From NCBI GenBank assembly GCA_023450535.1, contig JAEXGX010000154.1:1-27894 (forward strand): a stretch of 27,894 nucleotides of DNA, read 5' to 3'. The notes beneath the pieces were generated by a model, which did not search any database, was not told where the DNA came from, and was given only the letters and a program-made list of their open reading frames with translations. This DNA is from Pseudomonadota bacterium (GTDB lineage Bacteria; Desulfobacterota; Desulfovibrionia; Desulfovibrionales; Desulfovibrionaceae). A program made the translations under genes and the position numbers. This document shows positions 15,945 to 24,211 of the stretch, one piece after another (within the stretch, counting starts at the first letter, position 1; each line of letters begins with the position of its first letter).

Positions 15945-17114
15945 TTACTCCGGGAGTTTACGAGAGGGAGAGGCGAGGAGGAATGCAAAAAGGGTTCCCA
16001 GCACAGCGAAGGTGCTCATGGTTTGCAGGGCTGCGCCAAGACCCCAGGTGTCCGCGATTTTGCCGAGAACAGGAGCAAGAATTCCCCCCATGGTCGTGGC
16101 CAGCCCGAGGGTGATGCCGGAAGCAAAGCCGATGTTCCGCGCCAGATAGCGTTGGCCCAGTACGACGATGGAGCTGAACGGCGCATACAGGGAAAAACCG
16201 AGTGGAATAAGCAGGGCGTATGCCGCGTACAGATTGTCCACCAGAGGAAACAGGATGACTACGGGCACGAGCAGCACATGAGAAATGCGGATGATGCGGC
16301 GGTAGCCGATACGATCCGAAAGTACGCCGCCCAAAATGTTGCTGAACACGCCAAACGCGCCGTACAGCGTCAGGGCAAAGGCTCCGGACGCTTCGGACTG
16401 GCCGAAATGGCCAATCCAGTACAGGGGAATGAAGGCACTGAAACCGACCATGAGAGCGGAACGGCAAATAATGCTGACGGTCAGTTTGGAAAATTCTTTC
16501 CAGTTATTGCGTGGCAGGGCATCGCCGGAATCGCCCTGCAGCGGTACATTGGATTGTTCCTGTTTTTCCGGTGGCATTTTGGCGATCTGGATGAACATCA
16601 GAGATGCCATACATACGGCAATGAGCGCCAGGGCCGCAGTTCCGCGCATGCCGAAAACATGGATAAGCGCCACGGCCAGCATGGGCCCGAGCACATAGCC
16701 GGTATTCCCGCCGACGGAAAATATGCTCAACCCCGTGCCCTGGGAACTGCCGGAAACCTTACTGGCAAAGCGCGCTCCTTCAGGGTGGAAGAGGGCCGCG
16801 CCTGTGCCGCTGAGCGCCACGGCCACAAAGATTGCCCAGTACGACTGCAGAAAACCGATGGAGGCCATGCCCAGTCCTGCAAGGAGGATGCCTAGTGGAA
16901 TAAGCCACGGCTTTGAAATACGGTCGGACAAAAAGCCGAAAAGCGGCTGAATGATGGAAGAAAGGCTGGAGTAGGCCAGCATGAGGCTGGTCGCCGCGCT
17001 GTAACTGAAGCCGTAATCGCTGATCAAAAAGGGCAGCAGAGCGGGCAGCGTACCGCCGTTCACGTCGCAGGCAAGGTGACTCAACGAGGCGAGAAGAATG
17101 CTTTTTTTGTTCAT
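15945..17114 (-). CDS. MFS transporter, fosmidomycin-resistance (Fsr) type
   Basis: An inner-membrane major facilitator superfamily transporter of 389 residues with about 12 hydrophobic segments. LACDVNGGTLPALLPFL near the N-terminus, LFGFLSDRISKPWL in the 2-3 loop and GTGAALFHPEGARFA near 105-119 are typical of Fsr-like MFS proteins. The ATG at 17114 has an oddly placed ribosome site: a strong AGGAGG lies about 20 bases upstream, with no in-frame ATG, GTG or TTG between. It is followed after two bases by speB, so export or uptake of a polyamine-related compound is conceivable but only inferred. A candidate promoter lies at 17184-17212. Actual fosmidomycin export is not implied. Confidence 0.87.
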   Translation of the reverse strand: MNKKSILLASLSHLACDVNGGTLPALLPFLISDYGFSYSAATSLMLAYSSLSSIIQPLFGFLSDRISKPWLIPLGILLAGLGMASIGFLQSYWAIFVAVALSGTGAALFHPEGARFASKVSGSSQGTGLSIFSVGGNTGYVLGPMLAVALIHVFGMRGTAALALIAVCMASLMFIQIAKMPPEKQEQSNVPLQGDSGDALPRNNWKEFSKLTVSIICRSALMVGFSAFIPLYWIGHFGQSEASGAFALTLYGAFGVFSNILGGVLSDRIGYRRIIRISHVLLVPVVILFPLVDNLYAAYALLIPLGFSLYAPFSSIVVLGQRYLARNIGFASGITLGLATTMGGILAPVLGKIADTWGLGAALQTMSTFAVLGTLFAFLLASPSRKLPE

Positions 17115-17183
17115 GGCTGGTGTCCCGGCTGGATATCCTCCTGAACCTGGCCGGATGCCGGTCGATGGTTACGGAGCGTGGTG

Positions 17184-17212
17184 AGTTTAGCGCCCATTTT
17201 CCGGATAGACAA
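17184..17212 (-). promoter_or_regulatory. candidate promoter for MFS-speB
   Basis: On the minus strand TTGTCT (17212-17207), a 17-base spacer and TAAACT (17189-17184) give four of six consensus bases in each box. The start site would fall about 60 bases before the MFS ATG. Confidence 0.45.
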
Positions 17213-17366
17213 GCCTGTTGGCCATTCTCTCATCGGGCAGAGAAAGGAAAACCGATTCCTCCAGCCTCATGCCAACGCGAGCGCGGCCTCATGGGGCAAG
17301 AAACTTGAAATTTCTTGCAAGATAGTTCGGGAAATAATGTCTTTCTGATTCTGACAAGACGGCGGA

Positions 17367-17408
17367 TTGACAGAACGTGATAACAGCTATAAAAACTGAC
17401 CAGTCAGT
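17367..17408 (+). promoter_or_regulatory. efflux-operon promoter with TetR-type operator
   Basis: TTGACA (17367-17372) is followed by TATAAA (17388-17393) at 15-base spacing, or by overlapping AT-rich hexamers at 16-17. Directly downstream, at the expected start site, lies the inverted repeat ACTGAC-CA-GTCAGT (17395-17408), a pattern common for TetR-family operators of efflux genes. The TetR protein encoded as the third gene of the operon is the obvious candidate repressor. Confidence 0.65.
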
Positions 17409-17420
17409 CATATTTAATGG

Positions 17421-17448
17421 TAGAGCATTTCAAAATTGAAATGCTCTA
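17421..17448 (+). repeat. perfect hairpin in the efflux-operon leader, sharing its core with 12734-12765
   Basis: Arms of 13 bases pair perfectly around an AA loop; the left arm is TAGAGCATTTCAA. The hairpin lies in the untranslated leader, between the operator and the ribosome site of the first gene. There is no T-run, so it is not a classical attenuator. The central 24 bases recur with one change near acs. Confidence 0.65.
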
Positions 17449-17520
17449 CGGAGTTGTCAGACAAGCAGAAGATAGTGTCTTGGTCTGTAAATGTTAATTG
17501 AACTATTTTAGGAGACAGCC

Positions 17521-18762
17521 GTGCAGGAACGCAAAGAAGTGAAGGAAGAAGGGGAATCCGGCGCGCAGTCTGCCGGAAAGAGGGAAACAGCAAGAGATGG
17601 AGGGGCGGGCCATAAGCGTGCTCGCGCGATGCTCGGTATCATGGTGATCTTTGTCGCGTTGGGCGCGGCCTGGGGCTGGTGGTGGTATACTACGCAGCGT
17701 TTTGTGGAAAGCACGGATGACGCGTATGTCGCGGGCAACGTGCTGCGGATCATGCCGCAGATCAACGGTAAGGTCATGGCGGTGCTGGTCGACGACAATG
17801 AAATGGTACAGGCAGGGCAGCCGTTGGTTACGCTTGACCCCATTGACGTCAGGCTCGCCTATGAGCGTGCGCTGGTGGCGTTAGCCGCGCCCGTGCGCGA
17901 AATCGGGCGGCTTCAGGCGGAATTGCGCCAAAGCGAAGCTGCTATCGCCATGCGCAAGGTAGATCTGCGCCAGCAGCTCGACAACCTGTCCCGGCGCGAA
18001 GTGCTTGGTCAGAACAAGGCTATTGGCCAGGAAGAACTGAAGCACGCCCGTGACGGCGTGGATACCGCCGAAGCTTCCTTGCGTTCCGCAGTGGAACAGC
18101 GGAATGCGCTGGCCGCCATGTTGTCTGATTCGAGCCTGGAAGAACAGCCTTCCGTCAAGGCGGCTGCCCAGCAGGTACGGGATGCCTGGATTGCGCTGCA
18201 ACGTACGACTGTGGCGAGCCCTGCGTCCGGTCTGGTGGCGAAGCGCAGCGTACAGGCCGGTGAGGTCGTTTCACCCGGTATGCCGTTGCTCACAGTGGTG
18301 CCTGTGGATCATCTGTGGGTTGACGCCAATTTCAAGGAAATGCAGCTCCGGCGCTTGCGCATCGGCCAGAAAGCCGAAGTGAGGGTTGACCTCTATGGCG
18401 ATTCTGTCGTGTACCAGGGGCGCGTGGCCGGGGTATCGGCAGGTACGGGCAGTGTATTTTCCCTGTTGCCCGCTCAGAACGCGACGGGCAATTGGATCAA
18501 GATTGTCCAGCGCGTGCCGGTGCGCATTGAACTGGATCCTGCTGAACTCAAGGCGCATCCCCTACTGATTGGGCTTTCCACACTGGTGGTGATCGATACA
18601 CGGGATGACTCCGGTCCTCTGCTGGCGGAAGCACCGCGCTCGTCCTCTTTGCCGGACGATTTGCGCTCCCGCGCGCCGGAAATTGATATGGCTCCGGCCG
18701 AAGCAGCCATTGCCGAAGTTATCGCATCGAACGCTCCCCATCCTCTGGAGGAGGCGGAATGA
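17521..18762 (+). CDS. emrA: EmrA/HlyD-type membrane-fusion efflux subunit
   Basis: Periplasmic adaptor of a tripartite drug-efflux pump, anchored in the inner membrane. The 413-residue protein begins at GTG with TAGGAGA upstream. It has a charged cytoplasmic N-terminus, one membrane helix at about 37-57, a barrel-sandwich/lipoyl half motif (STDDAYVAGNVLRIMPQINGKV, broken here only by its length, about 64-85), a coiled-coil hairpin rich in Leu/Arg/Glu (about 115-215), then the second lipoyl half (ASPASGLVAKRSVQAGEVV) and a beta-barrel domain. The C-terminus carries an extra acidic, Ala/Pro-rich tail of about 50 residues. Its stop overlaps the emrB start (ATGA). No TolC-like outer-membrane gene is in the window. 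Confidence 0.93.
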   Translation: MQERKEVKEEGESGAQSAGKRETARDGGAGHKRARAMLGIMVIFVALGAAWGWWWYTTQRFVESTDDAYVAGNVLRIMPQINGKVMAVLVDDNEMVQAGQPLVTLDPIDVRLAYERALVALAAPVREIGRLQAELRQSEAAIAMRKVDLRQQLDNLSRREVLGQNKAIGQEELKHARDGVDTAEASLRSAVEQRNALAAMLSDSSLEEQPSVKAAAQQVRDAWIALQRTTVASPASGLVAKRSVQAGEVVSPGMPLLTVVPVDHLWVDANFKEMQLRRLRIGQKAEVRVDLYGDSVVYQGRVAGVSAGTGSVFSLLPAQNATGNWIKIVQRVPVRIELDPAELKAHPLLIGLSTLVVIDTRDDSGPLLAEAPRSSSLPDDLRSRAPEIDMAPAEAAIAEVIASNAPHPLEEAE

Positions 18763-20369
18763 GCGCTGCAACTTCAGAATCGCCCGTCGCCGGAAAGGCT
18801 GTTCCTGAAAACAGTGCCGCTGAAACGGAAAACGAATGCCTGCCCGGAAAGGGCGGAACATTACTTTGTCCTCTGGAAGGGGGCATGCTCGCTCTCGCGA
18901 CAGTGACCATTTCTTTGGTGACGGCCATGATTGTGCTGGACAGCACCATTGCCAACGTGGCTCTGCCCACCATTGCAGGAAACCTCGGCGTTGCCCCGTC
19001 TCAAGGAACCTGGGTGATAACCTTTTTTGGCGTGGCCAATGCCATTGCCATCCCCATCACCGGTTGGCTGGCCCGGCGTTTCGGCGAAGTACGTCTGTTT
19101 TTCGCCGCCACGTCGCTGTTCGTGCTGGCTTCCTTTCTGTGCGGCATATCCACCAGTCTGAATATGTTGCTGGCCTGCCGCGTATTGCAGGGTGCGGCCG
19201 CCGGGCCGTTGATTCCGCTGTCGCAAAGCCTGCTCTTGGCCTGCTTTCCCCGTGCGAAACGGGGGTTGGCTCTGGCGCTCTGGTCCATGACCATCGTGCT
19301 CGCTCCTGTATTGGGGCCGATCCTTGGAGGCTATATTTGCGACAGTTATTCCTGGCACTGGATCTTTTTCGTCAATGTGCCTGTGGGGGGACTGTGCCTT
19401 CTCTTGCTGCGCCTGCCTCTGAAGGGACGCGAAACCTCCACCGCACGCAGTCCGATCGATGTCATGGGGTTGGTGTTGCTGGTGGTTGGAGTGGGGGCTT
19501 TGCAGCTCATGCTGGATGAAGGCAAGGACAAGGACTGGTTTTCATCTTCGTATATCATCATTCTGGGGGTGACGGCTCTGGTGGCACTGGTGTTGCTGGT
19601 GGCCTGGGAATTGACGGAAAAGAACCCTGTGGTAGATCTTTCCTTGTTCCGGCATCGAAATTTCACCGTGGGCACGATATGCACCAGCTTGGGGTTCATG
19701 GTTTATTTTTCCTCTGTGGTGCTGTTGCCCATGATGCTCCAGACCAGACTGGGTTACACTGCTCTGTGGGCCGGTTTTTCTCTGGCCCCCATCGGTTTCT
19801 TTCCTATTCTGCTGACCCCGATTATCGGGAAGAACGCTGCTCGCCTCAATATGCGTCTGGCCGTTACGCTCAGCTTTTTTGTGTTCGCGCTCTGCTTTTT
19901 CTGGCGTGCGCGTGTGTCGCCGAGTGCGGATTTTATGTTTTTCGTCTGGCCTCAGTTGTTTCAGGGGATCGGCTTGGCGCTTTTTTTCATGCCACTGACC
20001 TCCATTACCCTGGCGGGTTTACCGATGGAGAGGATCGCCAGTGCGTCCAGTTTGTCTAATTGTGTACGAACCCTGGCTGGCTCCATAGGTTCCTCGCTGA
20101 CCACGACCATGTGGGAAAGACAGGAAGCTCTGCACCATGTGCGGCTTACCGAAGCGATCAGCGATCTCAATCCCGTTACGACCGAAGCGTTTCACCGTTT
20201 TGCAACGGTTGGGCTTTCTCCTGAACAGGTCAAGACATGGATCGCAAGTGAGATTACCCGACAGGGTTTTCTGCTTGGTTTTGCGGAATTGTTCTGGCTG
20301 GGCGGAGTCCTTTTCCTCTGTCTGGTCGGGCTGATCTGGCTGGCAAAACCGGGAACCCGGCATTCGTAG
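18759..20369 (+). CDS. emrB: DHA2-family MFS drug transporter (EmrB-like)
   Basis: The inner-membrane proton-driven pump that works with the preceding EmrA-like adaptor. The 536-residue length and about 14 hydrophobic segments fit the DHA2 family. LDSTIANVALPTI at 60-72 is the motif D1 of this family; WLARRFGEVRLF is the 2-3 loop motif, and APVLGPILGGYI is the motif C antiporter signature. A 40-residue cytoplasmic lead precedes the first helix, somewhat longer than in E. coli EmrB. Its ATG overlaps the emrA stop by four bases, giving translational coupling. tetR follows after about 196 bases on the same strand. Substrates are likely hydrophobic toxicants, possibly bile-type compounds in a gut organism, but this is inference. 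Confidence 0.94.
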   Translation: MSAATSESPVAGKAVPENSAAETENECLPGKGGTLLCPLEGGMLALATVTISLVTAMIVLDSTIANVALPTIAGNLGVAPSQGTWVITFFGVANAIAIPITGWLARRFGEVRLFFAATSLFVLASFLCGISTSLNMLLACRVLQGAAAGPLIPLSQSLLLACFPRAKRGLALALWSMTIVLAPVLGPILGGYICDSYSWHWIFFVNVPVGGLCLLLLRLPLKGRETSTARSPIDVMGLVLLVVGVGALQLMLDEGKDKDWFSSSYIIILGVTALVALVLLVAWELTEKNPVVDLSLFRHRNFTVGTICTSLGFMVYFSSVVLLPMMLQTRLGYTALWAGFSLAPIGFFPILLTPIIGKNAARLNMRLAVTLSFFVFALCFFWRARVSPSADFMFFVWPQLFQGIGLALFFMPLTSITLAGLPMERIASASSLSNCVRTLAGSIGSSLTTTMWERQEALHHVRLTEAISDLNPVTTEAFHRFATVGLSPEQVKTWIASEITRQGFLLGFAELFWLGGVLFLCLVGLIWLAKPGTRHS

Positions 20370-20492
20370 GATGTTTCCTAAAGCATTCATGGCCAAGACC
20401 CTACGCTCTGACCCACAGGTTTCACGCATCCGCCGGAGTTTACTCTGCTGTCCATGCCTGTATGCCCGCCGGGCGGCTACTCCGATTTTGCG

Positions 20493-20519
20493 ATGGAGTC
20501 TTGCTTTGCTCGACTCCAT
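20493..20519 (+). other. stem-loop between emrB and tetR
   Basis: Arms ATGGAGTC and GACTCCAT enclose an 11-base loop in the 196-base gap between emrB and tetR. No T-run follows. It may lower tetR expression relative to the pump genes. I see no separate promoter for tetR. Confidence 0.35.
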
Positions 20520-20565
20520 GAGCAAATTGGCTTTGAAATGGCTCTGTCATTCAGAGGAGACGTGA

Positions 20566-21162
20566 ATGAAACGACAAGAAAAATGTGAAGTGCGCCGCGA
20601 AGCGATTTTGGACGCGGCATTGGCAGAATTTTTGCATTGGGGCTTCACCCGTGCCCGCATTGAGGATATCGCCCGAAGCGCCGGGGTGGGCAAGGGCACG
20701 GTGTATCTTTATTTTGCAGACAAGGCAGCAATATACGATGGACTCATCTTCAAGCTTGCCGAGATGCTGGTGCCGCGCGCCTGCGCGATTGCGGAAAATG
20801 CGAATTTTTCTCTGCGGGAAAAGCTCGAGCGGTTGTATGAACCCATGCTGGAAAATAACGGAGATTCTTTTTTGGCGAGAATGGTTCGTCTGGGCTGTGC
20901 TGAGGGGACGCATTCCACCCAGGAAACATATTATCATATGGTGGTTGAGCCGTTGACAGGGATCTTGCGGGGAATGCTGGACAAGGAACGCGAAAAACTT
21001 CTGGATTCCCGTATTGTCGCCTACCCGCACCTGTTAGCCGCGCCTATTATTCAGGGGTTGATCTGGCAGGGATTGTTCGGAGAGATTTCCAGCCTGGACT
21101 TGCGCAGCGTGTTTGCCCTCTGGCTGGATATTGTGCTGGGACATAAGGAAGAAAGGTGCTGA
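20566..21162 (+). CDS. TetR/AcrR-family transcriptional repressor
   Basis: A cytoplasmic DNA-binding repressor of 198 residues, the usual size. The N-terminal helix-turn-helix region is clear: REAILDAALAEFLHWGF, then IEDIARSAGVGKGTVYLYF (about 11-47). The C-terminal part (about 60-198) is a helical ligand-binding domain without recognisable ligand residues. The ATG has GAGGAGA a few bases upstream. It is the third gene of the efflux operon and probably represses it by binding the inverted repeat at 17395-17408, giving autoregulation. Its TGA stop codon lies inside the 5' arm of the terminator hairpin, so terminator and coding end are fused. Confidence 0.9.
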   Translation: MKRQEKCEVRREAILDAALAEFLHWGFTRARIEDIARSAGVGKGTVYLYFADKAAIYDGLIFKLAEMLVPRACAIAENANFSLREKLERLYEPMLENNGDSFLARMVRLGCAEGTHSTQETYYHMVVEPLTGILRGMLDKEREKLLDSRIVAYPHLLAAPIIQGLIWQGLFGEISSLDLRSVFALWLDIVLGHKEERC

Positions 21163-21205
21163 AAAAAATTTGAGGGGCGAGCAGCCCCTCAAATTTTTTT
21201 CAGCA
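21157..21205. terminator. bidirectional terminator between tetR and gcvPB
   Basis: Perfect 22-base arms pair around the loop gagca. The outer part has seven A on the left and seven T on the right around a GGGGC/GCCCC core, so it can stop transcripts from both strands. It serves the plus-strand efflux operon and the minus-strand gcv operon. It resembles the hairpin at 2174-2207, including the CAGCA that follows. Confidence 0.88.
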
Positions 21206-21246
21206 TCTGCCCTGTCCTCCCAATTATCATGGTATAATGAGGGAGA

Positions 21247-21269
21247 TCGGGGGGAATAATTCCCCCCGA
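21247..21269. repeat. perfect G/C-run hairpin downstream of gcvPB
   Basis: Eleven-base arms (TCGGGGGGAAT and complement) pair around a single A. It lies about 90 bases after the gcvPB stop on the minus strand, before the bidirectional terminator. The geometry resembles the 2143-2163 hairpin (long arms, 1-base loop inside a TAA core). Confidence 0.6.
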
Positions 21270-21359
21270 CCGGGCACAGGACGCCTTTAGCCATAGAAGC
21301 GAAGTTTCATACTGGTAGAGAGAGCAGAAATGAGCCCCGTTAAAACAAGATGCTCTGAC

Positions 21360-22799
21360 TTATTTCACCATGTCTTCCGTCAGGATCATCTGTCGGGCGG
21401 CCGCAGTTTCATCAAGCCGCCGCACGGGCGTGTGGATGGGGGCATCCTGCAGGGCCTGCGGATTTTCCCGGCCGGTTTTGACAATGTCTTCCAGCATGGC
21501 GACGAGGCCATCCAGGGTTTCCTTGTTTTCCGTTTCCGTAGGCTCGAACATGAGACATTCAGGCACAATGAGCGGGAAGTAAACCGTGGGGGCGTGCACA
21601 CCGTGATCGAGCATGGCCTTGGCGATGTCCAACGCGCGCATGCCTTCGGGTGCAGAGGCCACGAATTCATGCATGCACAGGCGTTCATACGGAATATCCA
21701 GCGTATGCGCCAGTTTCTTGTGCAGGTAGTTGGCGTTGAGCACTGCGTATTCGGAAGCACGACGCAAACCTTCGCCGCCAAGACGCAGGATATAGGCGTA
21801 AGCTTTGAGATAGACGCCAAAGTTACCGTAGAAGGGCGCGATATACCCGATGCTCTTGGGCTTGTCGTAGCAGAGCACAAAACTGCCGTCCTGCTGCTTT
21901 TCCACGCGGGAAATCGGCAGGAAGGGCACCAGACGTTCGCTCACACCCACGGGGCCGGAACCGGGGCCGCCGCCGCCGTGCGGGGTGCCGAAGGTTTTGT
22001 GCAGGTTCAGGTGTACTACGTCGAAACCCACATCGCCCACGCGCATCTTGCCCATGATGGCGTTCATGTTCGCACCGTCATAGTACAGCAGGGCATCCAC
22101 CCGGCGCAATTTTTCCACAATGCGCGGAAGGTTGCTTTCAAACAGGCCGAGCGTGTTGGGACAGGTCATCATCAGCGCCGCCACTTCGTCGTCGAGCACG
22201 GCTTCAAGTTCTTCGGGGTCGATGATGCCGTCGTGCGAGGGGATGTTCACCACGTCGTAGCCCGCCAGAGTAGCGGAGGCAGGGTTGGTGCCATGAGCGG
22301 AGTCTGGAATGACGATTTTCGTCTTTTTATTGCCCTTGTCCCGATGGTACGCCGCAATGAGCATGACGCCGGTGAATTCGCCGTTGGCTCCAGCCATCGG
22401 CTGGAGCGTAAAGGCTTTCATGCCGGTAATTTCACAGAGTTGTTGTTCAAGCTCCCAGATTACCTGAAATGCGCCCTGTGTATAACGTCCTGCGCTGCAT
22501 AACTGGGCCATGAGCGGGTGCAGGCTGGAAAAACCGGATAACGCTGCTGCGTATTCCGTGAATTTGGCGTTATATTTCATGGTGCAGGAGCCGAGAGGAT
22601 AGAAATTGCCATCCACCGAGTAATTGAGACGGGAAAGCCCGGTGAAGTGGCGCACCACATCCAGTTCGGAAAGTTCGGGCAGGCGCGGAGCCTCCTTGCG
22701 GAGCAGAGAGGCGGGCAGCATGTCGGAAGCTCGTTTGCCGGGCTTGCGGGGTATGACCCCGACGCGGCCGGGGCAGGATTGTTCAAACAGAGTTTTCAT
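21360..22799 (-). CDS. gcvPB: glycine cleavage P-protein, subunit 2 (PLP-binding)
   Basis: The catalytic half of glycine dehydrogenase (decarboxylating), which decarboxylates glycine and passes the aminomethyl group to lipoylated GcvH. The 479-residue length matches split P-proteins. The glycine-rich LNLHKTFGTPHGGGGPGSGP contains the PLP-binding Lys268, and DSAHGTNPASA at 166-176 contacts the cofactor. The start ATG overlaps the stop of gcvPA in TAATG, with GGGGAGG upstream inside gcvPA, so the two subunits are translationally coupled, as fits a heterotetramer with equal subunits. It is the last gene of the gcv operon, and two hairpins follow. Confidence 0.97.
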   Translation of the reverse strand: MKTLFEQSCPGRVGVIPRKPGKRASDMLPASLLRKEAPRLPELSELDVVRHFTGLSRLNYSVDGNFYPLGSCTMKYNAKFTEYAAALSGFSSLHPLMAQLCSAGRYTQGAFQVIWELEQQLCEITGMKAFTLQPMAGANGEFTGVMLIAAYHRDKGNKKTKIVIPDSAHGTNPASATLAGYDVVNIPSHDGIIDPEELEAVLDDEVAALMMTCPNTLGLFESNLPRIVEKLRRVDALLYYDGANMNAIMGKMRVGDVGFDVVHLNLHKTFGTPHGGGGPGSGPVGVSERLVPFLPISRVEKQQDGSFVLCYDKPKSIGYIAPFYGNFGVYLKAYAYILRLGGEGLRRASEYAVLNANYLHKKLAHTLDIPYERLCMHEFVASAPEGMRALDIAKAMLDHGVHAPTVYFPLIVPECLMFEPTETENKETLDGLVAMLEDIVKTGRENPQALQDAPIHTPVRRLDETAAARQMILTEDMVK

Positions 22800-24142
22800 T
22801 ACATGCCTCCCCGGAGTTCGGAAGCCATCATTTCACAGAGAATGCCAATTTGTTCGCGGCTGTGCTTTTCCGTGCAGGCGACAAGCAGCACGTTACCCAT
22901 ACCCTTGTAATAATTCCCCACAGGGAAACCCGGCACGTAGCCCTTGCGGGTCAGGCGATCGGCCAGTTCACAGGCGCTTACGGGCAACACTACGGCTGCT
23001 TCATTGCAAAAGGGGGCATCGTTCAGCAGTTTCACGCCGGGAATGGCGGTGAGCCGGTCAAGCGCGTAACGCAGGTTCTCCATGCCCAGTTCGGCAGTAC
23101 GGGCCAGCCCCTCGGGTCCGAGCATAGACATGTACATAAGGCTGCGCAGGGCACACAGTGCCTGATTTGAGCAGATATTGGACGTGGCCTTGTTGCGGCG
23201 GATATGTTGTTCCCGGGCCTGAAGCGTGAGGACATAGCCTGTTTTGCCATCCACGTCATGGGTGCGGCCTACGATGCGGCCCGGCATCTGGCGTACCAGT
23301 TCCTTACGGCACGCCATCAGGCCGAGGTTGGGGCCGCCGAAGGACAGGGGCATGCCCAGTTCCTGGCCATCGGCCACGGCGACATCGGCTCCCATTTCGC
23401 CGGGAGTCTTGAGTACAGATTGCATCACCGGGTAGACGGAAATGACGCCGAGTGCGCCCTGGTTTTTGGCATGGGCAAAAAGCTCCGTATAGTCGTCCAC
23501 GGCTCCGAAAAAGCCGGGATTTTGCACTATAACGGCAGCGCAATCCTTGTCCACGGCGGCCTTGATCGCGTCTTTGTCACTGGCGCCGTTTTTGTGCGGA
23601 ACAGTGATGATTTCGCAATGCTGGTTGGCCGTATAGGTGGAAAGCATCACCCTCCAGATGGGGTTGACGCATTCGTCAATAACCAGCTTGTGGCAGCGGG
23701 TTTGACGGAACGCCATCATGCCCGCCTCGAACAGAGCGGAGCCTCCATCGTATACGGAAGCGTTGGCTACATCCATGCCCAGCAGGCGGCATACGGAAGT
23801 CTGGAATTCAAAAATGGCCTGAAGCGTCCCCTGCGAGACTTCCGGTTGATAGGGCGTATAGGCGGTCAGCAACTCGCCGCGCGCGGCGAGGGCATCTACC
23901 GCCTTGGGGATGTGATGATCGTAGAAACCTGCGCCAAGAAAACTGACCACATTGGTATGGTTGGCAGCAGCCAGAGCATCCAATCGGGAACAGACTTCCA
24001 TTTCGCTGAGGCCAGAGGGTAAATTAAAACTTTTGGGGCGCATGTCGGGCGCGATATCGGCAAAGAGGTCATCCAGAGTGCGTACGCCGACAACGTCGAG
24101 CATGGCCCTGGTTTCTTCCTCTGTATGCGGGATGTACGGCAT
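22799..24142 (-). CDS. gcvPA: glycine cleavage P-protein, subunit 1
   Basis: The non-PLP half of the two-subunit glycine dehydrogenase. The 447-residue protein begins MPYIPHTEEETRAMLDVVGV, typical of GcvPA, and includes FLGAGFYDHHIPKAVD, the family-wide glycine dehydrogenase N-terminal signature, and YTPYQPEVSQGTLQAIFEFQ. The ATG at 24142 with AAAGGAT seven bases upstream is chosen rather than the in-frame TTG at 24163, which lies at a hairpin. It overlaps gcvPB by one base. Upstream, a hairpin (24162-24182) separates it from gcvH. Confidence 0.97.
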   Translation of the reverse strand: MPYIPHTEEETRAMLDVVGVRTLDDLFADIAPDMRPKSFNLPSGLSEMEVCSRLDALAAANHTNVVSFLGAGFYDHHIPKAVDALAARGELLTAYTPYQPEVSQGTLQAIFEFQTSVCRLLGMDVANASVYDGGSALFEAGMMAFRQTRCHKLVIDECVNPIWRVMLSTYTANQHCEIITVPHKNGASDKDAIKAAVDKDCAAVIVQNPGFFGAVDDYTELFAHAKNQGALGVISVYPVMQSVLKTPGEMGADVAVADGQELGMPLSFGGPNLGLMACRKELVRQMPGRIVGRTHDVDGKTGYVLTLQAREQHIRRNKATSNICSNQALCALRSLMYMSMLGPEGLARTAELGMENLRYALDRLTAIPGVKLLNDAPFCNEAAVVLPVSACELADRLTRKGYVPGFPVGNYYKGMGNVLLVACTEKHSREQIGILCEMMASELRGGM

Positions 24143-24161
24143 GACGGATATCCTTTGCGGC

Positions 24162-24182
24162 AAACCCGCCAGAGGCGGGTTT
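24162..24182 (-). other. hairpin between gcvH and gcvPA
   Basis: Nine-base arms (AAACCCGCC and complement) around an AGA loop, ending with three T on the minus strand. It lies just before the gcvPA ribosome site. It may be a leaky attenuator or an mRNA-stabilising 3' end for the gcvT-gcvH part. Confidence 0.5.
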
Positions 24183-24211
24183 ACAGAAGGTTGATAAGGT
24201 GGGAGGCAGGC

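Larger units (their letters stand above)
17115..17520. other. divergent regulatory region between the MFS-speB and efflux operons
   Basis: About 400 bases holding divergent promoters: a minus-strand promoter at 17184-17212 and a plus-strand promoter with operator at 17367-17408. Hairpins are present at 17296-17318 (8-base arms, 7-base loop) and 17421-17448. Short open frames here show no protein-like features, and I see no gene. Confidence 0.6.

Noticed and set aside
17120..17308. A 62-codon plus-strand open frame in the MFS/emrA divergent region
   Set aside because: It has no good ribosome site or recognisable features, and overlaps the probable promoter of the MFS-speB pair.
21330..22502. 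A 390-codon plus-strand open frame opposite gcvPB
   Set aside because: Antisense to gcvPB with His/Val/Gly-rich shadow composition and no motif. It also begins in the post-operon spacer.
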